A program made the position numbers and the translations under genes. A DNA stretch of 37,975 nucleotides from Nitrospinota bacterium (GTDB taxonomy: Bacteria > Nitrospinota > Nitrospinia > Nitrospinales > JACRGP01): contig JACQQK010000041.1 in the NCBI GenBank assembly GCA_016207065.1, positions 1 through 37,975 of the forward strand, written 5' to 3'. Below are positions 1-7,468 of the stretch, in pieces (the first letter of the stretch is position 1; each line of letters opens with the position of its first letter). The notes below the pieces were generated by a model that was not told the origin of the DNA, did not search any database, and was given only the letters and a program-made list of their open reading frames with translations.

Positions 1-1057
1 CCAGCATCCGGAACTCCCCCATGGTCAGGCGGATGTTGGTGCTGGTGATGTGCGCCTCTTTCGCCTGGATCGACGAGAGCGCCTCCGCCAGCAGGGTGTC
101 GTCGATCTTGGAGATCGAGTACAGGAAGATGAACATGACCAGCAGAAGGGTGATCAGGTCGGCGTAGGAAATGAGAAACTTCTCCAGGCCCAGGTGGAAC
201 TCGGTGGCCTGGACTTCGGTCTCCAGGCTTCGGAAACCGGCCCCGGTGTCGCCGCTTTTGCCGCCTTTTTCGCCTTGAATGGCGACTTTCATCTCCAGTT
301 GTTCGTTCTGTTCCCGCAACATCTCCAACTCCATGATCATGTCTTTCCGTTCCCGCTCCAGGTTTTCCAGTTCCTCCTGAAGCTCGACTATGATCTCGGA
401 GGGCAACATGCCTTCCATTCCCGGGGCGACGTTCCCGTAGAGCATCTTCTCGTAGGACTCGATGACCTGGTCCTTCTCGCGTATAAGGTTTTCGAGGTCG
501 CGGACCGAGCCGTGGGTCCTGCCGCTCATTTGCTTGGCCTCGGCCTTCATCTGCTCGATGGCCAGTTTGAGTTTCTCCGTTTCCTGCGCTTCCTCGCGCA
601 TCCGCTTCAACTCCTTGAGCAGGACGGTCTTTTCCCGGTCAAGCTTTTTGCTCTCTTTTTGCCGGTCCGAATACATTTCCCGCAATTCCTTGTCCCTGGC
701 CTTCAACCGCTCGATTTGCTCGAGCAGTTCGTGGTCCGGGGGGCCGGCCTCGGGCGCCACCGCCGTTGCCGTTGCCGTCGCCGCCTCATGACTTTCCTCG
801 GCCTTGCCTTCGGCCGCTTTTTCCAAGGCCACGTGCTTCGCGGCTTTCGCGGCCCAAACCATCTGTTCCTGCTCTTTGATGGTTACGTCTTTTTGGTCGA
901 TGATGGACTTTAACTCGGTTATTTTTTTCTGGTTGAGTTTGAGGATGTTGTTGATTTTTTCGTTGAGCTTCTCCTTCTCCTTTTCCTGTTTCTTCAACTC
1001 CTTGATTTTTTGCCGGAGTTGCTCTTTGACCATCTGTAAGCTTTCCACGTGTTGCAT
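1..1057 (-). CDS. MotB-like protein, truncated by window edge; ~290-aa charged coiled coil before a MotB-type TM/plug segment
   Basis: Not in the ORF track because it runs off the edge. Manual minus-strand reading from ATG at 1057: MQHVESLQMVKEQLRQKIKELKKQEKEKEKLNEKINNILKLNQ... then FLISYADLITLLLVMFIFLYSISKIDDTLL, with the MotB-like SYAD Asp. The + strand ORFs here (50..913, 462..791, 804..1064) are its antisense. Confidence 0.85.
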   Translation of the reverse strand, partial: MQHVESLQMVKEQLRQKIKELKKQEKEKEKLNEKINNILKLNQKKITELKSIIDQKDVTIKEQEQMVWAAKAAKHVALEKAAEGKAEESHEAATATATAVAPEAGPPDHELLEQIERLKARDKELREMYSDRQKESKKLDREKTVLLKELKRMREEAQETEKLKLAIEQMKAEAKQMSGRTHGSVRDLENLIREKDQVIESYEKMLYGNVAPGMEGMLPSEIIVELQEELENLERERKDMIMELEMLREQNEQLEMKVAIQGEKGGKSGDTGAGFRSLETEVQATEFHLGLEKFLISYADLITLLLVMFIFLYSISKIDDTLLAEALSSIQAKEAHITSTNIRLTMGEFRML

Positions 1058-1320
1058 GGCTTAATCTCTGTTTTTTAAGGTGTATCGGTCAAATTCGGAA
1101 AAAGGGTTACAGAAAAATTCACTCTGATTCTAACTATGAGTCAAAACCGCCGGAGGGAGTAAAAATCTTTCTTATCTCTTTTATTATTTTACCGCCCCAG
1201 ATATTTGTCAACCCTTCAGTTCGACCCATAAATTATTGGCTTTTCAGAAAAAACCGGTTCAAATGACTGGATTAATAATGTTATAAAGGGCGGATTCTCA
1301 TCCGCGGTCTTCGGGCGATT

Positions 1321-2904
1321 ATGGACTACAGTGGTAACCTATTGAAAAACCGTCTTTTTTGGGTCGGAGTCCTATACTTCGCCGAGGGGTTCCCTTATGG
1401 GGTGTTTTACGATGTTTTCCCCGTTTACTTTCGCCAACAAGGCGTGGATCTCAGGTCCATCGGTCTGCTAGGTTTACTGGGATTGACTTGGTCCTTGAAG
1501 TTCGTTTGGGCCCCCGCCGTGGACTATTTCCGCCATCACCGGCTGTGGATTTTTTCCATGGACGCGATGATGGGAATCATTTTGGTCCTGTTTTCCTTTC
1601 AGTTAAAGGGAGATTGGGGAGCGACGCTGTTCCTGCTGTTCCTTTTTGCCCTGTTTTCCGCCACCAGCGATATCGCCATCGACGGTTACACGATTGAGTT
1701 GCTGGAAAAGCGCGAACTGGGGATAGCCAACGGAATACGCATCGCGGTCTACCGGGTCGGCATTTTAACCTCTGGTTTCGTCCTGGTCCTCGGCGGACAA
1801 TTTTCCTGGACAACCGGTTACCTGGCGGCGGGATTGATCCTTTGTCTCGCCGGAGCCGCCTGTCTCGCGGCGCCCAAGGAGAAAACGTACGAGCCTGTTT
1901 CCGGCTATTCCGTCAAGGCAGAGGCTGTAACCCTGTTGAAACACCCCGGCGGCGTGACTGTAGCCGGTTTGTTTTTGTCGGCCTGCCTGTGGTTGTTGGA
2001 CAGCAAAGTCCGGTTTTCGGCGGACAGGCCTTATTGCTGGCCGGTCCTTCTCCTCCTGTTCGGTTCAGCGGTCGCGGCAAGCTACAGGTCCCATTCCCGG
2101 ATGAAGACCGCCGCCGGGAATGCTCCCGGGGGCAACGCCGCCTCGGCGCAAGCGCGAGGCGGAACGGTTCGCGGCGATGCGGCGCCGTCATTGAGGGCAG
2201 ACCAGGCCGAGCCCATCGCCTCCGCGCGTTTGCCCGGCCCGGAGAATGAATTGACAAAAGGTCCTCTATTCGGGGCCTTGTTCGAACTGCTCCAGCGGCC
2301 GTCGATCGTCCCGGTCGTCCTTTTCATCCTTCTTTTCAAACTGGGCGACACGTCCATGGGGTTCATGGTCAAGCCTTTTTGGGTGGATTCGGGATTTTCC
2401 CCCGCCGCGATCGGGCTGGTTTCCGTGAATGTCGGGCTGGCCCTGTCCATTGCCGGGGGGATCGCGGGCGGTTGGTTCACCGACCGGTTCGGAATTTTCA
2501 AGGCGCTATGGATACTGGGTCTGTTTCAAGCGGCATCCAACCTCGGCTACGCCGCCGTAGCGGCGGCGCTCCCGCCGCACCCCGCGGGGACGCCAATCGA
2601 TGTCCAATATAAAGTCATGATGTACGGCGCGAGCGTGGTCGAGTCGTTTACGGGGGGATTGGGCAACGGTCCTTTCCTGGCGTTCCTCATGGCCATCGTC
2701 AACAAACAGAAGGCCGCCACCGAATATGCGCTTCTCTCCTCCATCTTTGCCTTGAGCCGTCAGGTCTCCTATTGGGCGAGCGGTTACGGGGCGCAAATCC
2801 TGGGATACGCTCCTTATTTCATGCTGACCTTTTTTCTCGCTTTCCCGGCGTATCTGTTTTTACCCTCGATCAGGCGGGTCTTGGACAACAACTCCGGGAA
2901 ATAG
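1321..2904 (+). CDS. MFS transporter, AmpG/PAT (acetyl-CoA/muropeptide)-like
   Basis: 527 aa, many TM segments; N-terminus LFWVGVLYFAEGFPYGVFYDVFPVYFRQQGVDLRSIGLLGLLGLTWSLKFVWAPAVD resembles AmpG/PAT MFS proteins. Confidence 0.8.
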   Translation: MDYSGNLLKNRLFWVGVLYFAEGFPYGVFYDVFPVYFRQQGVDLRSIGLLGLLGLTWSLKFVWAPAVDYFRHHRLWIFSMDAMMGIILVLFSFQLKGDWGATLFLLFLFALFSATSDIAIDGYTIELLEKRELGIANGIRIAVYRVGILTSGFVLVLGGQFSWTTGYLAAGLILCLAGAACLAAPKEKTYEPVSGYSVKAEAVTLLKHPGGVTVAGLFLSACLWLLDSKVRFSADRPYCWPVLLLLFGSAVAASYRSHSRMKTAAGNAPGGNAASAQARGGTVRGDAAPSLRADQAEPIASARLPGPENELTKGPLFGALFELLQRPSIVPVVLFILLFKLGDTSMGFMVKPFWVDSGFSPAAIGLVSVNVGLALSIAGGIAGGWFTDRFGIFKALWILGLFQAASNLGYAAVAAALPPHPAGTPIDVQYKVMMYGASVVESFTGGLGNGPFLAFLMAIVNKQKAATEYALLSSIFALSRQVSYWASGYGAQILGYAPYFMLTFFLAFPAYLFLPSIRRVLDNNSGK

Positions 2905-2911
2905 CTGGAAT

Positions 2912-3571
2912 ATGGACGCCGGCTTCATTTATCCTCACGGGTTCGCCTCCAGCCCGGATTCCCAAAAGGCCGCGGTCTTCCGCCGGGAATTCGCCAGAAG
3001 AAACGTCCCGTTGACCGTCCCCGACCTGGAAGGCGGGAACTTTGAAAACCTCACGTTGTCGCGCCAGATCGATATCGCGTTGCGATGCATCGATTCGCGC
3101 CCAAACAGACAATTCGGGTTGATCGGTAGCGGTATGGGCGGCTACCTGGCCGCTATTCTGGCCGAGTTGCGCGAAAAGGTCGCCGCCATTTACCTCATGG
3201 CTCCCGGCTTCAATTTCATGGGCCGATGGCGCGAGCGTTTGCAAAAAGAGTTCCCGGGCAAAAACGCAATCCCGCCCTTTATCAAGGTTTTTCATTATGG
3301 GCGTAACCAAGAAGTTCGGCTGAACGCATTTATATTTAAAGACGCCCGAAAATGGGATAAACTTGTCCTATCGCGCAAGTTACCCACGCGGGTGATACAC
3401 GGTTCGAGGGACGAAACGGTGGACATCCGCGAATCGCGGAAGTTCGTCAAGGACGCTCCCTGGCGCGTTTTGGTGGAATTGGACTCCGACCGCGGTTTGC
3501 TCGACCGCGCCGACTGGATCGCGCGGGACTGCCTGGATTTTTTCCGGAACGTGAACCTGTTACGCCTTTGA
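2912..3571 (+). CDS. YqiA-like alpha/beta hydrolase (esterase)
   Basis: GFIYPHGFASSPDSQKAAVF N-terminus; GLIGSGMGGYLA nucleophile-elbow-like motif; RVIHGSRDETVDI near the C-terminus. Confidence 0.75.
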   Translation: MDAGFIYPHGFASSPDSQKAAVFRREFARRNVPLTVPDLEGGNFENLTLSRQIDIALRCIDSRPNRQFGLIGSGMGGYLAAILAELREKVAAIYLMAPGFNFMGRWRERLQKEFPGKNAIPPFIKVFHYGRNQEVRLNAFIFKDARKWDKLVLSRKLPTRVIHGSRDETVDIRESRKFVKDAPWRVLVELDSDRGLLDRADWIARDCLDFFRNVNLLRL

Positions 3572-3608
3572 ATTTGTCCCTAAAGGCTTTTACAATGCGC
3601 TTCCCCTC

Positions 3609-4292
3609 ATGACCCCGTCCATTTTGATAGTCGATGACGACAAAGATTTGCTGGAGCTTTTGAAATTAAAGCTTGGCAAGGAGGATTTCAAGGTCCACGT
3701 CGCGTATGACGGCAAATCGGGGATCGATGCGGTCAAAAACAAGGCCCCCGACCTCGTGATCCTCGACGTCAATATGCCCAGGATGAACGGTCTCGACGTC
3801 TGCAAAATCCTGCGGTCCGAGCCCAAGACCAAAAACCTGCCGATCATCATGTTGACCGCCAAGAACGAGGAAATCGACCGGGTTTTGGGACTCGAGTTCG
3901 GCGCCGACGATTACATCAGCAAGCCTTTCAGCGTCCGGGAACTGGTCCTTCGCATTAAAAACATTTTAAAACGGTCCCGCCCGCCCGAGGAAAAACCGGC
4001 GAGCCTCCACTATGGCATCCTCACCGTAGACATGGACAACCACGAGGTCAAAGTCAAAAACAAGCTCGTTTCGCTTACCCTCACCGAGTTCAAACTGCTG
4101 GCCATGTTGCTCGAAAGACCCGGACAGGTGAAGTCCCGGGACTTTCTGCTGGAGGAAATCTGGGAGTACGGCGACGGCGTCTATTCCAGGACCGTGGACA
4201 CCCATGTCCAAAGGCTCCGGTCCAAATTGAAGGAAGCGGGGAAATACATCGAAACCGTGCGCGGAATCGGCTATCGACTCCAGGAAAACTGA
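3609..4292 (+). CDS. OmpR/PhoB-family response regulator
   Basis: Receiver ILIVDDDKDLL...LVILDVNMPRMNG...IIMLTAK...GADDYISKPF, then winged helix SRTVDTHVQRLRSKL...IETVRGIGYRL. Confidence 0.95.
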   Translation: MTPSILIVDDDKDLLELLKLKLGKEDFKVHVAYDGKSGIDAVKNKAPDLVILDVNMPRMNGLDVCKILRSEPKTKNLPIIMLTAKNEEIDRVLGLEFGADDYISKPFSVRELVLRIKNILKRSRPPEEKPASLHYGILTVDMDNHEVKVKNKLVSLTLTEFKLLAMLLERPGQVKSRDFLLEEIWEYGDGVYSRTVDTHVQRLRSKLKEAGKYIETVRGIGYRLQEN

Positions 4293-4465
4293 CCGGAGCC
4301 GCCTTCCGGTTTCTCGAATGTTCGCGTTTACCCCTTTACCCTCATCGCCACTCCCCGCATGTTGTTTATGTTCCGCGGATGGTCCCCCTTTCCTCTTTCT
4401 GATTCGTTCCCGCTCCCGACCAGAAGCGTCCAGGTCGTTTTCCATGTGAAAAAGCTCTGTAATTT

Positions 4466-4515
4466 TGTTACCAGACTGTGACCATTTCTTGGTTTTTTCG
4501 TAATAAACATATCCT
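4466..4515 (+). promoter_or_regulatory. Putative regulated promoter upstream of XRE gene, with 11-bp-spaced direct repeats
   Basis: TGTTAC (4466) and TGTGAC (4477) are 11 bp apart, followed by CATTTCTTG and TATCCT. Near-identical block at 5051-5100. Confidence 0.5.
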
Positions 4516-4615
4516 ATCTTGAAAATAGGTTCGGATACGCGATTGGGTTCTCTAAATCGCAAACCGAGGCTCGCTAACGAATGAATTCCTGGTTTGACAA
4601 AATGCGAGGTGGGTT

Positions 4616-5050
4616 ATGACCAGAGAAACCATAATGGAAGATGTGACGGAGAGTTCTGTCGGCAAGCGTTTAAAGGCATGGAGGAAATCGGCATATATGA
4701 CCTTGGCCGACGTTTCAAGGATGATCGCGGTCTCGCAAAGTTCGCTTTCCGAAATGGAGAACGAAAAATCGTTGCCTTCCGCGAAGACGTTGCAAGGCCT
4801 GTGTTCGACAACCGACCTGAATATCTGCTGGCTGTTGACGGGACAGGGCCCCATGAGGAAAAGTTCCGCGGAATCCCGCGAGGCGGCCGATTCGCCGGAA
4901 GAGTTGTCGAATATCTCGCAGGACCCGAAACTTAAGGATTTGGCCCGGATCCTGGTCAGGATTTACCGGCTGGGAGGACCCGAAAAAAGGGCCCACATCT
5001 CGGGGTTCCTTCATGGCGCGGACATAGACCGGAGGGTTGAGGAACCCTAA
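4616..5050 (+). CDS. XRE-family HTH transcriptional regulator
   Basis: VGKRLKAWRKSAYMTLADVSRMIAVSQSSLSEMENEKSLPSAKTLQGLCSTTDLNICWLLTGQG. Confidence 0.9.
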   Translation: MTRETIMEDVTESSVGKRLKAWRKSAYMTLADVSRMIAVSQSSLSEMENEKSLPSAKTLQGLCSTTDLNICWLLTGQGPMRKSSAESREAADSPEELSNISQDPKLKDLARILVRIYRLGGPEKRAHISGFLHGADIDRRVEEP

Positions 5051-5100
5051 TGTGACAAAACCGTGACCGTTTCTTGATTTGGGCGTGACAGTAATAGCCT
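5051..5100 (+). promoter_or_regulatory. Putative regulated promoter upstream of kinase-like gene, second copy of repeat block
   Basis: TGTGAC (5051) and CGTGAC (5062) are 11 bp apart; then CGTTTCTTG and TAGCCT with the same geometry as 4466-4515. The ORF-track start at 5079 lies inside this block, so the true start is probably downstream. Confidence 0.5.
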
Positions 5101-6314
5101 ACTTTGGGGCGGGATGTATTTTGATGTGTCGATTGAGGGGTTCATATGCGCAACGTGGGTTACCCCCCGAACCGGATATTCTCTTTCAGACGATCCTGGA
5201 CGCCGCCAGCGACGCGATCGTCTCCATGGACGAAAGCCAGCGGATCGTCATTTTCAATAAAGAAGCCGAATCCGTCTTTGGATACAAAGCGGATGAAGTG
5301 ATGGGAAAACCATTGGACGTCCTACTTCCCGAAAAGTTCAGGGCCGGTCACGGCGGCCAAGTCCGGAAATTCGCCTTGGAGAGCGTCACCCGCCGGCGCC
5401 TGAACGAAAGGATGGAGGTATTGGGAAGAAGAAAGAACGGCGAGGATTTTCCCGCGGAAATCGCGATATCCAAGTTTTCGCGGGACGGGAAATTCATTTT
5501 CACCGCGGTCCTCCGCGATATAACCGGGCGCAAAAAGGCGGAGACCGACTTGAAGAGATACGCGGAGGAATTGAAAAAGAGCAACCAGGAACTTGGCGAT
5601 TTCGCCTTCGTCGCCTCGCGCGACCTTCAGGAGCCCATGCGCAAGATCATCGCCTTTGCCGACCGCTTGACACATTACAACGGCGCCGGCATGGACGAGC
5701 GCGGACGGGATTATCTGAGGAGGCTCCAGAATGCCGCGTCCCGTATGCGGGAACGTCTGGACAATCTATTCGAATATTCGCTGGTCGCCTCGGGCTCCCG
5801 CGGGTTCCAGAGCGTGGACTTGAACCGGTCCATCTCCGAGGCTTTGGTCGAAATGGACACCGGCGCCGGCGAGCCTGGCGGTTTGATGGAGATCAGGAAG
5901 CTTCCCCAGGTCGAGGGCGACGAATTCCATATGCGTCAATTATTCAAAAACGTACTCTCCAACGCCGTCAAGTTTCGCGGGAAGGAGCGGCCTTTTAAAG
6001 TGGTCGTCAGCGCCAGAATGGGCGAAGAAGGATTTTGGCAGATTTTCGTCGAGGACAATGGATTGGGGTTCGAGCAAAAGCATTCGAAACTCATCTTCAA
6101 GCCGTTTGAACGCTTGCACGGGAACGAGTTTCCCGGGGACGGGATGGGATTGACGATCTGCGACAAGATCGTCTCGCGATTGGGCGGCGCTATTGCGGCG
6201 AAAAGCGCGCCCAATCAAGGGACGACCATCATTATCTCCCTTCCTGAAAAACAAAGGGCCGACAGCAATCGTCCGGCGGCGCCGACGCCGGACAATCTTT
6301 CCAAATCGCCATAA
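5079..6314 (+). CDS. PAS-domain sensor histidine kinase-like protein lacking the DHp phospho-acceptor His (annotated start probably too early)
   Basis: PAS: ILDAASDAIVSMDESQRIVIFNKEAESVFGY...AVLRDITGRK. DHp: LGDFAFVASRDLQEPMRKII (canonical xxSHDLQEPLR). Intact-looking ATPase: NVLSNAVKFRG, DNGLGF, GDGMGLTICDKIVSRLGG. Confidence 0.9.
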   Translation: MGVTVIAYFGAGCILMCRLRGSYAQRGLPPEPDILFQTILDAASDAIVSMDESQRIVIFNKEAESVFGYKADEVMGKPLDVLLPEKFRAGHGGQVRKFALESVTRRRLNERMEVLGRRKNGEDFPAEIAISKFSRDGKFIFTAVLRDITGRKKAETDLKRYAEELKKSNQELGDFAFVASRDLQEPMRKIIAFADRLTHYNGAGMDERGRDYLRRLQNAASRMRERLDNLFEYSLVASGSRGFQSVDLNRSISEALVEMDTGAGEPGGLMEIRKLPQVEGDEFHMRQLFKNVLSNAVKFRGKERPFKVVVSARMGEEGFWQIFVEDNGLGFEQKHSKLIFKPFERLHGNEFPGDGMGLTICDKIVSRLGGAIAAKSAPNQGTTIIISLPEKQRADSNRPAAPTPDNLSKSP

Positions 6315-6326
6315 TGAGCCGATAAA

Positions 6327-6656
6327 ATGAGCGCCGGTCCGAATGGGCACAAAGTCAAGGTGTGGGTGGAGTCGGAAATAAAAAGCCTGGTCCCCCGCTA
6401 TATTCAAAACCGGAAGAACGATATGAGAGAGATGATCGAGTTGGCGAAAAAGAGAGATTTCGACGCCATTCAGTTTCTCGCCGATATCATGATCGGATCG
6501 GGGACGATTTTCGGGTTCGATTTCATCAGCGCCGTCGGTCAGTCGATTCAAAAAGCCGCCGCGGATAAAAACTCCCAAACCATTATCGAGATGTCACGGG
6601 CGCTGATCCGGTATCTGGACCGGATCGAGGTAGTATACGTTTCGCCCGTCGCGTGA
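6327..6656 (+). CDS. HPt-like domain protein lacking the phospho-acceptor His
   Basis: 109 aa; YIQNRKNDMREMIELAKKRDFDAIQFLADIMIGSGTIFGFDFISAVGQSIQKAAADKNSQTIIEMSRALIRYLDRIEVVYV fits an HPt helical bundle (canonical LAHxxKGSGxxFGF). Confidence 0.75.
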   Translation: MSAGPNGHKVKVWVESEIKSLVPRYIQNRKNDMREMIELAKKRDFDAIQFLADIMIGSGTIFGFDFISAVGQSIQKAAADKNSQTIIEMSRALIRYLDRIEVVYVSPVA

Positions 6657-6664
6657 CGCCATTA

Positions 6665-7468
6665 TCAGGTTCCGACAAACTCTTTTTGTATCCAGCCTTT
6701 TTTGTCCTCGCTCAACTCGATTCGATACCAGCCGTCCTTTTCTCCGGCGATGGCTAACGGAACCCCCTCGTGGAGTTGGAAGAGGGTGACGCTGCCGCCG
6801 GCGGGGGAGGATTTTACGTCCGCCGTTTTCGCGAAGACCACGCCCAAACCCGGTCCGGACTCGACGGAAAATTTGCCCGCCGTCGAAATTACCGCGAGAC
6901 AAAGACCGATCAGAAAAGTTTTGCGGGCAACGTCCCAAAACGCATGTCTGAAGAACAGGCGCCCCGCCATGGCCAGCCAGAATAGAAAGTTCGAGACGAT
7001 CAGAATCTGGACGGTCTCGGCCCGGTTGAAATCGTCCAGCCAGAATAAAACCGTTTTCATGAAACCCTGAGGTTTTTCCTCCAACCGGTCGTTGGTTTCC
7101 TGGATGGCGGTCTTGAGGTTGGCTTCCAGGTCCTTGTCTCTCGGGATCAAGGACTTCGCTTTCAAGTAGCTGAGAATGGCCGGACCGATTTCCCCCAGAC
7201 GGAAATAGGCGTTCCCCAGGTTGTAGTACAAGTGGCCGTTTTCATGTCCCTTCGCCTCCAGGTCCGAATATATCCGAGCGGCCTCCGAGTAGCGTTTCTC
7301 TTGATAATAGGCGTTGGCCTTCGCGATCTGGCCTAGTGCGCCGCCTTCCTCCGCCCAGCAGATAGAAAACGGAAACAGCAGGTCCAGGACCGCGAGGAGA
7401 CAGAGAACGGCGCCCGCGACTCCAGCCAGGGCGGACTTACCCGCCGCCTTTCGGTCCGTTATCTTCAT
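6665..7468 (-). CDS. batE: BatE-like protein: TPR repeats plus C-terminal SH3-like domain
   Basis: Signal peptide, TPR (AKANAYYQEKRYSEAARIYSDLEAKGHENGHLYYNLGNAYFRLGEIGPAI), TM segments, C-terminal SH3-like GWYRIELSEDKKGWIQKEFV; adjacent to batD. Confidence 0.75.
   Translation of the reverse strand: MKITDRKAAGKSALAGVAGAVLCLLAVLDLLFPFSICWAEEGGALGQIAKANAYYQEKRYSEAARIYSDLEAKGHENGHLYYNLGNAYFRLGEIGPAILSYLKAKSLIPRDKDLEANLKTAIQETNDRLEEKPQGFMKTVLFWLDDFNRAETVQILIVSNFLFWLAMAGRLFFRHAFWDVARKTFLIGLCLAVISTAGKFSVESGPGLGVVFAKTADVKSSPAGGSVTLFQLHEGVPLAIAGEKDGWYRIELSEDKKGWIQKEFVGT

Noticed and set aside
50-1064. Three + strand ORFs at the left edge
   Set aside because: Antisense of the truncated MotB-like coiled-coil gene, which the ORF track missed because it leaves the window.
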